From the NCBI RefSeq assembly GCF_000143685.1, contig NC_014328.1, positions 3,410,001 to 3,474,000 on the forward strand: a stretch of DNA of 64,000 bases. Direction: 5' to 3'. Each line of letters starts with the position of its first letter. The first letter of the stretch is position 1. Positions 1 through 8,392 of this stretch are shown here, in pieces. The position numbers and the translations under genes are program-made. Source of the stretch: Clostridium ljungdahlii DSM 13528 (lineage in GTDB: Bacteria > Bacillota > Clostridia > Clostridiales > Clostridiaceae). The notes beneath the pieces are model-generated. The model was not told where the DNA came from and did not search any database. It saw only the letters and a list, made by a program, of their open reading frames with translations.

Positions 1-99
1 AATCAAATAAATACTCAGTTAAACCAAGTTTCTACTTGTCTTGACGAATGTGAAAAAATAGCTTCTGGACTAAGTCAATACAAAAACTACCATCCATAA
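1..99 (+). CDS. C-terminal end of an unidentified protein (partial)
   Basis: An open frame enters from the left edge and stops at TAA 97-99, giving the last 32 residues of a protein ending QYKNYHP. The fragment is polar, Gln/Asn-rich and has two cysteines, but is too short to name. A stable hairpin follows at 128-154, which fits the end of a plus-strand transcript. Without the upstream sequence the frame could be fortuitous. Confidence 0.4.
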   Translation, partial: NQINTQLNQVSTCLDECEKIASGLSQYKNYHP

Positions 100-127
100 A
101 AAACATTGCATAACACAAAACATTAAA

Positions 128-154
128 GCCATCAATTTGTTAATAATTGGTGGC
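128..154 (+). terminator. Hairpin downstream of the partial gene
   Basis: A 10-bp stem (128-137 with 145-154, one G-U pair) with a 7-nt loop. It lies between the partial plus-strand gene and the converging hydrolase gene, where a terminator is expected. There is no good U tract, so termination strength is uncertain. Confidence 0.45.
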
Positions 155-202
155 GTCTAATCAAAATCTACTAATACAAAATTTTAATAGAAACTTTAAA
201 TT

Positions 203-1015
203 CTATTCTTCATTAAATTTCATTAATTCTTCATTAAATTTATCTTTCTCATCATAAAATAATCCATGTCCACTATATTTAAATGGTATGAGTTTTGAAT
301 TTCTAATACATTTATTTTGTATTTCTCCCAATTCAAAAGGTACAACTTTATCGTGAATTCCATGTAATATTAATGTTGGAACACTTATTGAGGATAAATC
401 ATTAAACAGTTCTTCTCGTATCCATGTATTAGCTACTGCAATAGTTGACCAACTTGCTGCCTGTAATCCCAAACTTAAGAACCAATCAGCAAAAGGTTTA
501 GTTATATGCTGAAAAAAGAATATATCACCAAAATCACTTAACATTTTGGGTCTATCATTATATGTTTGATTAATAATACTAGTTACAGTTTTCTTATCAA
601 GTCCATATGGAAAATTGGGACGTTTAATAAGACTAGGAGCTGCTGCTGCAAAGTTCATAAGTTTTGATACACCGTATTCTTTATACCTTGACATATACCT
701 AACAGCAATGGCTCCTCCTGTAGAATGACCTGCTAGCGTAAAATTTTTCAGTTTTAAAGCTTCCACCACTTTTCTAACATCATCTGCCAGCGTATTATAA
801 TCATACCCTATAAATGGTTTATCAGATTTACCAAATCCTCTTTGATCTATGCCAATACATCTATATCCATGTTTAGGAAGTACATTAAATTGATATTCAA
901 ATAAATTATGATTTCCAGGCCAACCATGTAAAAACACTATGGTTTTATTTCCATTAGGATTAATATCCTCCACATAAACTTTCACCCAAGGTTCCACTTC
1001 AACATAATAGCCCAC
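203..1015 (-). CDS. Alpha/beta-fold hydrolase
   Basis: A 270-aa cytoplasmic hydrolase of the epoxide-hydrolase/haloperoxidase type. An HGWPGN motif near residue 30 forms the oxyanion-hole region. The nucleophile elbow is GHSTGG (about residues 97-102, Ser nucleophile), the acid is probably Asp in LHGIHDKVVP, and the catalytic His is in YSGHGLF near the C terminus. Length and motif order suit the family. The start is GTG with a GGAGG site 6-8 nt upstream. The true substrate cannot be told from sequence. It is last in a minus-strand run after two small genes. Confidence 0.88.
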   Translation of the reverse strand: MGYYVEVEPWVKVYVEDINPNGNKTIVFLHGWPGNHNLFEYQFNVLPKHGYRCIGIDQRGFGKSDKPFIGYDYNTLADDVRKVVEALKLKNFTLAGHSTGGAIAVRYMSRYKEYGVSKLMNFAAAAPSLIKRPNFPYGLDKKTVTSIINQTYNDRPKMLSDFGDIFFFQHITKPFADWFLSLGLQAASWSTIAVANTWIREELFNDLSSISVPTLILHGIHDKVVPFELGEIQNKCIRNSKLIPFKYSGHGLFYDEKDKFNEELMKFNEE

Positions 1016-1092
1016 TAAAATTCCTCCGATATTTAATATTTACCCCTATATATTATTCCGGCAAATATAATCTTGTGAGCATCTAGTTTAAC

Positions 1093-1281
1093 TTAATATA
1101 AACTTTCTATTACTTTTTTCGCATTTTCCATTTTTTCATATGTATTTTCTAATATATGTTTTTCTAGCATTTCATAAAACAAAATACCAGTCTCATTATT
1201 TCTTTTATGTCTATTTTCATATCCACTATTTAAATTCCTATAAAATTCATCATTAGATTTGATAATTGGATATACTCTCAT
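1093..1281 (-). CDS. Small hypothetical protein, 62 aa
   Basis: A charged, soluble 62-aa protein with no recognised domain; the C-terminal half is predicted helical (KHILENTYEKMENAKKVIES). ATG is preceded by AGGGGTGATAAA, a good ribosome site. It follows the 78-aa gene by 14 bp, so the two are probably co-transcribed. Function unknown. Confidence 0.6.
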   Translation of the reverse strand: MRVYPIIKSNDEFYRNLNSGYENRHKRNNETGILFYEMLEKHILENTYEKMENAKKVIESLY

Positions 1282-1295
1282 TTTATCACCCCTAA

Positions 1296-1532
1296 TTATA
1301 TATTCGAAACATATGTTAAATGTCTAATATATATTGAAAGCTCAAATGATATATTTGTATGTCCATCAAAAGTAATCATTTCATGATTAGGTTCAGATAT
1401 TACTTCAATTACACAATCTCTATTTAATTTGTTATGTTCCAGTTTTATTTCTTCTACTTTATTTTCTATATCTTCTAATTTATTTGCAGTATAAGTTATG
1501 ATAGAATTAGGAAAATTATACACCTTACTCAC
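1296..1532 (-). CDS. Small hypothetical protein, 78 aa
   Basis: A soluble protein of about 78 aa with a helical, charged middle (NKLEDIENKVEEIKLEHNKL). No domain recognised. The open frame begins at GTG 1532, but AAAGGGTGA sits better for a GTG three codons later (about 1523), so the protein may be 75 aa. It probably shares a transcript with the 62-aa gene downstream. Confidence 0.55.
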   Translation of the reverse strand: MSKVYNFPNSIITYTANKLEDIENKVEEIKLEHNKLNRDCVIEVISEPNHEMITFDGHTNISFELSIYIRHLTYVSNI

Positions 1533-1647
1533 CCTTTCAAATAATTGTTTTTATTTTTATTAAGGTTATTTCCTATGTATTTTCATATATATATATACGA
1601 AACACGCATCACTTTTTAGGGTATCATTAAGAAAATCTTTTTTATTA

Positions 1648-1841
1648 TGCAAAATAAGCATCCTAGATGACAGATGCTTATTCTACAATAATAATTGGGG
1701 ATCTAATTTATATACTTTCTTGTGGCAGTTGCACTTAAGTTTAGTGTGCCCTGCAACTACAGACGCGATGAGGATATTACCTCTATTTTTTTTCATATAT
1801 GTAAATGCATTATTTTCATTTTCGCTAAGGCTATTTCCTTA
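1648..1841 (-). ncRNA. Structured small RNA, copy A of a four-member family
   Basis: One of four related intergenic elements (others at 8816-9009, 10350-10538, 52105-52243). On the minus strand a sigma-A-like promoter (-35 TCGTAA 870-875 and -10 TATAAG 847-852 within 1847-1875, spacer 17) precedes about 190 nt. The RNA has an early hairpin CUAAGG/CCUUAG, a core stem AGUUGCA/UGCAACU enclosing a purine-rich loop, an unpaired AGAUCCCC segment, and a closing hairpin AAUAAGCAUC/GAUGCUUAUU (653-662/673-682) followed by UUUUGC. Between copies the stems change on both sides or to G-U only when read as minus-strand RNA, which sets the strand. I do not recognise the family. Confidence 0.65.
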
Positions 1842-2003
1842 GGACACTTATAAGTATATACGGTATTTGTTACGATTTAATGTCATACAAGTAAATTATT
1901 TATTTATTTTTTAAATATCCTGTAAATAATATAAAAATAATCTGTAGTTGTTATATATATGTATTATTATTTAACAATAAATAAAATAGAAGGGACAAGT
2001 TAA

Positions 2004-2360
2004 ATGGATAATTGGTTTACAATAGATCATATTGATAAGGATACACATATCATTAGCGAATACCGACATTGGGAGGAAACACATGCCTATCTTTTAAATG
2101 GTACTGAAAGGAGCCTATTGATTGATAATGGCCTTGGCATTTGCAATATTTATGATGAAGCTATAAAACTAACTGATAAGCCAGTAACTGATGTGGCAAC
2201 TCATATTCATTTAAAAAAGGTTTTCCCAGCACATCGTTTGAATATACATCCAGAAATACTCATTAGAATGCACAATGCCTTTAGACAGCTAGAATCGGAA
2301 GGTAAATTGCATTATGGCAGTGGTACTTTTAAGTACAAAGATTTTGTTATTTGGATGTAA
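2004..2360 (+). pseudogene. Metallo-beta-lactamase-fold hydrolase, internally deleted
   Basis: The first about 70 residues match the N terminus of an MBL-fold hydrolase (SLLIDNGLG, then PVTDVATHIH, where the family has the HxHxDH metal site). The sequence then jumps to KVFPAHRLNIHPEIL, which belongs near the C terminus. The HxHxDH motif after the first His and roughly 150 residues of the metal-binding core are missing in frame. Start ATG with AGAAGGGACA upstream. The remaining 118-aa frame is open but cannot form an active site, so I call it a remnant. Confidence 0.75.
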
Positions 2361-2582
2361 TTACAAACTGTAAAAGACAGAGTAAATATATTGAAATTTA
2401 CCACTTTATACTTGCTTTTCAATATAATTTTATATTCTAGTAGTCATATTTGATTATGCTTTACCATGGTTGAGAACCCAAAGTTTCCAATCTTTTAGCT
2501 AATATTTGTTATGTTAAATAGGAATAACATCTTCTTAAATAGAGCAAGATATCTATATCTTAAAATATTAGGAGGTGTAATT

Positions 2583-2765
2583 ATGAATAATAATTCCACA
2601 TGGAAACAGCAAGTTGGGCAACAACTCCAAGTAGCAAACCAGCAAATTAATCTTTGCCAACATGAAATTCAACAGAGAAAAGACTGCCCTGATGAACAGC
2701 TATTTTTACAGAACGCACTGGGTGCAGTGGCAAAGGCATGGGAAATCATCGAATCCAATAAGTAG
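2583..2765 (+). CDS. Small hypothetical protein, 60 aa
   Basis: A 60-aa Gln-rich soluble protein (QQVGQQLQVANQQINL) with two cysteines. The frame is open from 2511, but AGGAGGTGTAATT directly before ATG 2583 fixes the start there. It is followed by an 11-bp terminator hairpin, making it a single-gene unit. No domain recognised. Confidence 0.7.
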   Translation: MNNNSTWKQQVGQQLQVANQQINLCQHEIQQRKDCPDEQLFLQNALGAVAKAWEIIESNK

Positions 2766-2797
2766 TGTATAGATCAACAAACGGCAATAAACTTTAC

Positions 2798-2833
2798 AAA
2801 GAGCTTTTGACGATAATCCGTTAAAAGCTCTTT
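2798..2833. terminator. Bidirectional terminator hairpin
   Basis: AAAGAGCTTTT (798-808) pairs perfectly with AAAAGCTCTTT (823-833). It lies between the 60-aa gene (+) and the MFS gene (-) and can serve both. Confidence 0.65.
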
Positions 2834-2919
2834 ACTAATATTTGCAGCTTCCTGTTTATTAGTTTGTATTATCTCTCATTAAATAAGAATGTTCCGACAT
2901 AAATCTTATTCTAAAACTT

Positions 2920-4347
2920 TTAAACCATATCACTTTTATCTGTAATGGAACGAGGAAGTAAAAAGACAAAAACAAGTGCCACTATTAAAATAAGAATTCC
3001 AAAATAATAAGTATCCCTCTGTGCAAACAGATAGATATCCTTCACACTCAAATTTGTGTTTTTATTATAAACTATCTGACGAGACGTTAAAATAACACTA
3101 CTAGACGCAACCCCTAGCGTCTGTCCAAGGTTACGCATGGTTGCTAACATTCCAGAAGCAACACCGGCATGTTTCCTAGGAACTGAATTTAAAATGGCTG
3201 CATTGATGGAAGAAACACTCAAGCCATTTCCGATTCCCATAGCAATTAATGTAAATATCACTACAGTATAATTGGAAGACTTTTTTAATAAACTCATAAA
3301 CAGACAACTTACACATATGAAAATCAATCCAATACCAGATGGTAAACGTGTTCCATGTTTATCAGACATACTACCTCCAACTGGCGACATCACCATCATC
3401 ATAATAGGAGATGCCAGCATAATCAGTCCTGACTGATCCGATGACAATAACAGTATGTCCACTAAATAAAATGGAACTAGATATGTGATTAATTGTTGTA
3501 CAAGATAGGAAAGCATACATACAACATTTGCCATGCAAAATGTTCTACTTTTAAATAGATGCAGAGACATTAACGGTGATTCTGTATGTTTTTCACGCAT
3601 GATAAATATATATAATGCAAGAACGCTGAAAAGCATACATCCTAGAAAAGAAACTGATTTCCATCCCCATTTAATGCTAAAGTTAAGTCCTACCGAAAAG
3701 GCACCTATTGACATTGAAAATAAAATGGCACCAAGCCAGTCCATACTTTTGCATTCAGAAACTTCTGTCCTGTCATCTGGCATAACAAGGCAGGTTGCAA
3801 CAAAGCCCAAAATACAAAATGGCACATTAAAATAGAAAATAGCATGCCACGAGGAATGAGTCAATAAAAAGCCGCCAATTGTAGGACCTGCAGCCATTCC
3901 TATGGAAATAAATACAGAATTGATGCCGAGAGCTTTACCACGTTCCTTTGAATCAAAAGTTCGGCTAACAATTGCCTGTGTAATAGAAATCATAATACTA
4001 TATCCGATTCCCTGTAAGCAGCGAAAAAAAATCAGCACCTCTAAGTTTACTGACAATAATGGTGCTGAAATACATACTGCCCCAAAAAATAAAAAACCAA
4101 TTTTAAACTGTCGTTTATACCCGTAAAGTTCTGCCGTCCTCCCAAAAATCAAAAGAGTACAACATGGTATTAGTGAGTATACTAGTGCTAACCAGCTAAT
4201 GCTATTCTGACTCACATCAAATTCTTTTGTCAATGTTGGAAGGGCAAGGTTCAAACTATTTATAGAAAATGATACAACTAGATTCGCCATACTAGTCACT
4301 GCAAAGATCATCCATTTTTTATATTTGCCTTCATCAATTTCATTCAT
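2920..4347 (-). CDS. MFS drug/proton antiporter, DHA2 (EmrB/QacA) type
   Basis: A 475-aa integral membrane protein with 14 predicted helices, the DHA2 layout. The loop after helix 2 has GRTAELYGYKRQF, the family's motif A, and the helix-5 region has GPTIGGFLL (motif C, antiporter signature). It likely exports a toxic organic compound using proton motive force. It is transcribed divergently from a LysR regulator with a 125-bp shared region, the usual arrangement for a regulator controlling an efflux pump. Start ATG with AGGAG upstream. Confidence 0.9.
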   Translation of the reverse strand: MNEIDEGKYKKWMIFAVTSMANLVVSFSINSLNLALPTLTKEFDVSQNSISWLALVYSLIPCCTLLIFGRTAELYGYKRQFKIGFLFFGAVCISAPLLSVNLEVLIFFRCLQGIGYSIMISITQAIVSRTFDSKERGKALGINSVFISIGMAAGPTIGGFLLTHSSWHAIFYFNVPFCILGFVATCLVMPDDRTEVSECKSMDWLGAILFSMSIGAFSVGLNFSIKWGWKSVSFLGCMLFSVLALYIFIMREKHTESPLMSLHLFKSRTFCMANVVCMLSYLVQQLITYLVPFYLVDILLLSSDQSGLIMLASPIMMMVMSPVGGSMSDKHGTRLPSGIGLIFICVSCLFMSLLKKSSNYTVVIFTLIAMGIGNGLSVSSINAAILNSVPRKHAGVASGMLATMRNLGQTLGVASSSVILTSRQIVYNKNTNLSVKDIYLFAQRDTYYFGILILIVALVFVFLLPRSITDKSDMV

Positions 4348-4381
4348 TTCAACAAAACTCCTTTTCCTCTAGTTCATTATC

Positions 4382-4455
4382 TTGACTTATTATAATACAC
4401 ATGCTATTATTTGTTAAATAAATCTTATCGATACTATTAATTCGTTTATCGAATA
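4382..4455. promoter_or_regulatory. Divergent lysR/MFS promoter region with repeated TTATCGA
   Basis: On the plus strand TTGACT (382-387), 17-nt spacer and TATTAT (405-410) form a promoter for lysR. Downstream lie two copies of TTATCGA (425-431, 446-452), 21 bp apart. They are plausible contacts for the LysR protein, though their position beyond the lysR -10 would suggest autorepression. Confidence 0.5.
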
Positions 4456-4472
4456 GTTAAAGGAGTTTTAAT

Positions 4473-5324
4473 ATGGACACACAGACTTTACAAACCTTTC
4501 TTTTACTTTCAAAATTAAAAAATTTTTCAATTACAGCTGAAAATTTATTTGTAGCACAATCAACTGTCACAAACCGTATTGCTGAATTGGAAAAAGAAAT
4601 TGGTAAGAAATTATTTATCCGGGATAAAAAGCATATAGAACTAACTGGAGAAGGTATTCTTTTTAAGAGTTATGCAAAGCAAATTTTAAAATTAGAAGAA
4701 AACGCTATGCAAGAAATGAATCAGGGGGATTTTTTTAAACACACACTTCGAATTGGAAGTAGCAATACTATTTATGAATGTCATTTATATCCTATTATCA
4801 GTTCTTTTCTAACTTCCAATCATGACACTTCAGTCAAAGTAGTGCTTGATCATTCACAAGACTTACTGCAGCTGTTAGAAAACCAACTACTGGATATTGT
4901 TTTTTCATATATATATTATAAAAAGTCTGGGTATCAATGTATCCCATTTGTCTCTGATGAGCTGATTCTCGTTACCAATCCTAAAAATAATTTCTTTATA
5001 AATGGTATCTATAAAAATAATCTACCCAAAATACATTATCTCATGTGTGACCTTGCATTACAAGGAACTGGACAATTTATACGTTCATTATTTCCTAATT
5101 ATTATCAATTTCTCTTTGAGATTGACAACAGTACAAAACTCGTGCAATATTTACTTGATGGTTTTGGTTATAGTTTTCTCCCCAAAAGCATCGTAAAATC
5201 CTATATAGAAAATGATTCCTTGATTTCCATACCATTAATTGATTTTGATACACCTCAAATCAATAGTTATTTTGTCTATAGAACTAATAATCACCAAATA
5301 CAAAATTTTTTATCAATGTTATGA
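4473..5324 (+). CDS. LysR-family transcriptional regulator
   Basis: 283 aa. The N-terminal winged helix-turn-helix (residues 1-60) has the LysR pattern TLQTFLLLSKLKNFSITAE followed by QSTVTNRIAELEKEIGKKLF. The rest is the periplasmic-binding-like effector domain (from about residue 90, LRIGSSNTIYECHLYP). Start ATG is preceded by AAGGAG. It is divergent from the MFS exporter and probably controls it; the inducer is unknown. Confidence 0.9.
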   Translation: MDTQTLQTFLLLSKLKNFSITAENLFVAQSTVTNRIAELEKEIGKKLFIRDKKHIELTGEGILFKSYAKQILKLEENAMQEMNQGDFFKHTLRIGSSNTIYECHLYPIISSFLTSNHDTSVKVVLDHSQDLLQLLENQLLDIVFSYIYYKKSGYQCIPFVSDELILVTNPKNNFFINGIYKNNLPKIHYLMCDLALQGTGQFIRSLFPNYYQFLFEIDNSTKLVQYLLDGFGYSFLPKSIVKSYIENDSLISIPLIDFDTPQINSYFVYRTNNHQIQNFLSML

Positions 5325-5450
5325 TGAACTTCAAGATATATAATTCTGTGAAGTAATACAAATTATCATATTCTCTTATAACCTTTTTTAATTCAACTTT
5401 CACAAGTATAATATAGTAGGTAAATCGTTCATTTTTTCAATCACTTCATT

Positions 5451-5510
5451 GAATAAGAAGAATGTGGAAGCTATCAATTTATTTTCTTCTTATTCTTTGT
5501 ATTTTATTAG
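5451..5510. terminator. Terminator between lysR and phzF
   Basis: GAATAAGAAGAA (451-462) and TTCTTCTTATTC (484-495) form a perfect 12-bp stem, followed on the plus strand by a T-rich run. It can end both converging transcripts. Confidence 0.7.
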
Positions 5511-5528
5511 TGATTTTTAGCTTAGATA

Positions 5529-6398
5529 TTATATTTCAACCTCTATTTCAGACAAATTTAATGCTTTTCCACCAACCTTAACTTCAATAATTTCTTTGCC
5601 TTTAGTTACCAAAGAAACAATTATCTCTGAAGGTTTACCCATTGAATAACCTTGCTCAATAACTATACGATTAGTATGGTCAGATTTAATTTTACCATAT
5701 TTAAATAGATAACATGCAAGTGCACCATTGGATGTGCCAGTTGCAGATTCCTCAGGAATTCCATATAGAGGTGCCAGATTCCTACAATAGGCATTTGAGC
5801 CGTTAAGTGATTCAAGCGTAAAAATATGATAACCAATTGTATTATATTTACTGCTAATTTTTGATACCATTTCAAAATTTGGTTTTATAGCATTTACCAT
5901 ATCTATATTTTTAATAGGTATAAGTATATCCCTAAGGCCTGTAGATACGATTTGTATTGGTAGCTCGTCACTTATTTCAGCTGTAGTAATGTTCAGCGAC
6001 TCTGCAATTTCTTGTTTACATATTGTTTCATAATAGCTTGGGGTATTTTGGCTCATCATAATTGATAAATCTTCCTTTAATTCCACGTTTAAAACTCCGG
6101 CCTTAGTTTCTTGAGAGTATTTACCTGGTTCAATGCGTCCTTGGCTTAAGAGTGTGCTAAAGGTTGCTATCGTGGCATGACCACAAATATCAACTTCTTC
6201 ATTAGGTGTAAAAAATCTCACCTTAAAATCTGCCAAGTCTGATTTCATGACAAAAGCAGTCTCACTAAAGCCAATTATACCTGCAACCTTTTTCATGTCA
6301 TATTCTGATAGATCGTCTGCATTAATAACAACTCCAGCAGGGTTCCCTCCCTCTATGCATTTTGCAAATGAATTTAATGTATAAGCTTTTACGTTCAT
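5529..6398 (-). CDS. PhzF-family isomerase/epimerase
   Basis: 289 aa, full length for PhzF proteins, which share the diaminopimelate epimerase fold. Seen: the N-terminal NSFAKCIEGGNPAGVV pattern, a conserved Glu in GFSETAFV, FTPNEEVDICGHATIAT in the first lobe, and EESATGTSNGALACY in the second. The reaction in this host is not known; most bacteria with one such gene do not make phenazines. ATG is preceded by AAGGAGAAA. Single gene, with repeat R1 upstream. Confidence 0.88.
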   Translation of the reverse strand: MNVKAYTLNSFAKCIEGGNPAGVVINADDLSEYDMKKVAGIIGFSETAFVMKSDLADFKVRFFTPNEEVDICGHATIATFSTLLSQGRIEPGKYSQETKAGVLNVELKEDLSIMMSQNTPSYYETICKQEIAESLNITTAEISDELPIQIVSTGLRDILIPIKNIDMVNAIKPNFEMVSKISSKYNTIGYHIFTLESLNGSNAYCRNLAPLYGIPEESATGTSNGALACYLFKYGKIKSDHTNRIVIEQGYSMGKPSEIIVSLVTKGKEIIEVKVGGKALNLSEIEVEI

Positions 6399-6460
6399 AA
6401 AACATTTCTCCTTAAAATTTTTGTATAGATTTTTTATTTGAAACTTTCGTTATACTAATT

Positions 6461-6545
6461 CCATGAGTTAATATTATCATATTTTTCAAATATTTCGTAT
6501 TAAAAGAGCCTTGGATATATCCCAAACTCTTAACGTCTCAGTACA
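6461..6545 (-). repeat. Repeat R1: terminator-promoter unit, copy 1
   Basis: About 85 bp resembling 8292-8378 and, in part, 10058-10115. The shared part is AATATTATCATATTTTT with flanks, and copies 1 and 2 also share an adjacent weak minus-strand hairpin ending CTCTTTT. Here it stands upstream of phzF; the other two stand upstream of lipoprotein genes. It looks like a duplicated intergenic unit carrying an old terminator and a promoter. Confidence 0.5.
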
Positions 6546-6602
6546 CAAAAATATTCTATTACTACATAAAATATAATTATAAATAATTTTATGGAGATTA
6601 AT

Positions 6603-7130
6603 ATGGACTCATTTAGACAAAATCAATATTCCAAGGCTAATGCTGTAAAATACGCCATTATATATGCACTTAAACCTAATCCTGCTTATAGATATTTTCC
6701 TCTAACAAATAATAACACTAGTGGTGATTGTGCTAACTTTGTTTCTCAATGTTTACACGCCGGTGGTGCACCTATGAATTATAGCACTAGAAACCCTTGG
6801 TGGTATAGACATAGTAGCATAAATATAAATAGAGATACTTGGTCTATATCTTGGGCAGTAGCAAATTCTCTTTACTGGTACTTGAAAATAAATCAGGCGT
6901 CACACTTACCCGGTGCTAAAGGTTTAGAAGTTCAAAATGTTTCTTTGCTTAAACCAGGGGATCTTATATTTTTTGAAGATAACAAAGGCTTTGTTTTCCA
7001 TTCTACAATAGTTACATCACTCTTACACAATAAGCCACTAATATCTCATCATTCTTTTGAGGCTTTGAACATACCCTACCAAAGTTCATGGCCAGCATAT
7101 AAAATGCATTTTTTGAAAATAAGCATTTAA
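6603..7130 (+). CDS. Putative amidase domain protein (Amidase_6)
   Basis: 175 aa, essentially one Amidase_6 domain: AVKYAIIYALKPNPAY, then the catalytic-Cys segment SGDCANFVSQCLHAGG, a Trp-rich NPWWYRHS stretch, GDLIFFED, and a His at VFHSTIV. This is an NlpC/P60-like papain fold, so peptidoglycan or peptide amide cleavage is plausible. No signal peptide is seen. ATG 6603 is preferred over the in-frame ATG at 6591 because the latter overlaps the GGAG ribosome site. Confidence 0.8.
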   Translation: MDSFRQNQYSKANAVKYAIIYALKPNPAYRYFPLTNNNTSGDCANFVSQCLHAGGAPMNYSTRNPWWYRHSSININRDTWSISWAVANSLYWYLKINQASHLPGAKGLEVQNVSLLKPGDLIFFEDNKGFVFHSTIVTSLLHNKPLISHHSFEALNIPYQSSWPAYKMHFLKISI

Positions 7131-7164
7131 AGTATAGCTGAGAAAAAGGGAGGCTCAGCTTCCC

Positions 7165-7566
7165 TTAAATTATTATTTCATTAAAACCTCTTATAGTATT
7201 ACAGAGTATTTTAATTATAAGTGTAATAGATACTACTATAATTCCTATAAGAACCATATTAAATAGTATCCAACTTACATCTAATAAACTAAAACTAAAA
7301 AGTAATACAATATGGTTTACTGAGATTATAAAAAGCATTTTAATATTTAACCTTGTCTCTTTTATAAGAAGGTTTATACACAAAATTGATAAAACAATTA
7401 CAATTGTTTTTAGTTGAAATGTCAATATAAATATTCCCATACCATTTTCGGGGTCATACCAAGGTGACCATTTAAAGTTCGTGGTTGTTATTAATATTTG
7501 AGCAGCAATTAAAAGCATATCTAACACACCAGCTAACGAAATTAACATAAGCTTTGCTATTTTCAT
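7165..7566 (-). CDS. Four-helix integral membrane protein, unknown
   Basis: 133 aa with four predicted transmembrane helices (about residues 5-27, 44-67, 75-97, 100-123) and a short extracellular WSPWYDPENGMG loop. No family recognised. ATG follows GGGGGTGGAAA, the same leader as the lipoprotein genes next door, suggesting shared origin of this cluster. Confidence 0.65.
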   Translation of the reverse strand: MKIAKLMLISLAGVLDMLLIAAQILITTTNFKWSPWYDPENGMGIFILTFQLKTIVIVLSILCINLLIKETRLNIKMLFIISVNHIVLLFSFSLLDVSWILFNMVLIGIIVVSITLIIKILCNTIRGFNEIII

Positions 7567-7649
7567 TTTCCACCCCCATAAAGTTTATCCAATAATAACC
7601 TGAACTTATGCTATATTTTTAGAAAATTACGACATAAGATTAGTTAAAT

Positions 7650-7802
7650 CTATTCTTCCGACACCTTATATAAACTCGTAATAACTATATACCCAAGTAG
7701 CAACTGAAATATATCCATGAAAGTCATATTGACTCTTAAAAAGAATTCAATTGGTTGTATTAATGTATTTCTTAGAAATGGGACAGGCAAATAAAATATC
7801 AA
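7650..7802 (-). CDS. Small membrane protein with TTG start, coupled to the upstream lipoprotein
   Basis: A 50-aa hydrophobic frame starting at TTG 7800-7802, directly after the TAA of the lipoprotein gene. GGAGAGG in the end of that gene lies 5 nt before the TTG, a good ribosome site for coupled translation. The peptide has a helix FQLLLGYIVITSLY near its C terminus. It has no ATG before codon 25. Unknown function. Confidence 0.5.
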   Translation of the reverse strand: MIFYLPVPFLRNTLIQPIEFFLRVNMTFMDIFQLLLGYIVITSLYKVSEE

Positions 7803-8264
7803 TTATCCCTCTCCAATTTCATCAATTAACCATGGTGAATTCCTGTCTTTTCTAATAAGAGTACACCATTTAATATCTTTTCCACTATCTTCAGGGCCAA
7901 TTCCATCTTTTTTATATTTAACTGTGTACTCAACCTTATAAACTTTTATGTTTTCAGCTTTTGCATGAGTTATTGTACCACGGCCATACTTCATATAAGC
8001 CTCCTTTTGTGATGGTCTTTTATCTTCAGATATACTATCAAGTTTAACATGTTTAAGATTTTTATCTATGTCTTTCCATTTCTGTACTTGTGTTGAATTA
8101 ATTTCTTTTAAATCTTTTCCATTAAGATATTTAAAATAATTTTCTACTACCTGTTGAGCAGGGTCTATCGACTGCTTATCTGGATTTGAAACTTTCCTTT
8201 TTGTTATGAAGCAGCCAGTAATTACAATCACAAAGCATAAAATTACCAACATTATTTTTTTCAT
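7803..8264 (-). CDS. DUF4829-type lipoprotein
   Basis: 153 aa. N terminus MKKIMLVILCFVIVITGC is a type II signal with lipobox ITGC, so the mature protein should be anchored outside the membrane. The domain opens QQVVENYFKYLNGKDLKEI, the DUF4829 pattern, and ends SPWLIDEIGEG, typical of small NTF2-like secreted proteins. ATG 8264 follows GGGGGTGGAAA; the longer upstream frame lacks a site. A shortened paralogue lies at 9719-10033. Function unknown. Confidence 0.75.
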   Translation of the reverse strand: MKKIMLVILCFVIVITGCFITKRKVSNPDKQSIDPAQQVVENYFKYLNGKDLKEINSTQVQKWKDIDKNLKHVKLDSISEDKRPSQKEAYMKYGRGTITHAKAENIKVYKVEYTVKYKKDGIGPEDSGKDIKWCTLIRKDRNSPWLIDEIGEG

Positions 8265-8291
8265 TTTCCACCCCCATAAAATCTTCCATAT

Positions 8292-8378
8292 ACCAATTTC
8301 ATAAGCTAATATTATCATATTTTTGAAATGTTTTGTATTAAAAAAGAGCCCTGAATTTCTCCAAAACTCTCAATCTAT
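8292..8378 (-). repeat. Repeat R1, copy 2, with minus-strand terminator
   Basis: Second copy of the R1 unit. On the minus strand GAGTTTTGG pairs (with G-U) to TCAGGGCTC, followed by TTTTTT: a terminator for the broken gene at 8393-8672. The remainder carries the AATATTATCATATTTTT promoter-like part upstream of the lipoprotein gene. Confidence 0.5.
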
Positions 8379-8392
8379 TTCAACCAATAAAA

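Noticed and set aside
1648..1841. Identification of the four-copy RNA as 6S RNA or a cyclic di-GMP riboswitch
   Set aside because: Length is near 6S RNA, but several copies and the core stem do not fit; no GEMM-type motifs, and no gene follows the closing hairpin on the same strand.
3533..4126. Two plus-strand frames within the MFS gene
   Set aside because: Opposite strand of a clear 14-helix transporter; no ribosome sites.
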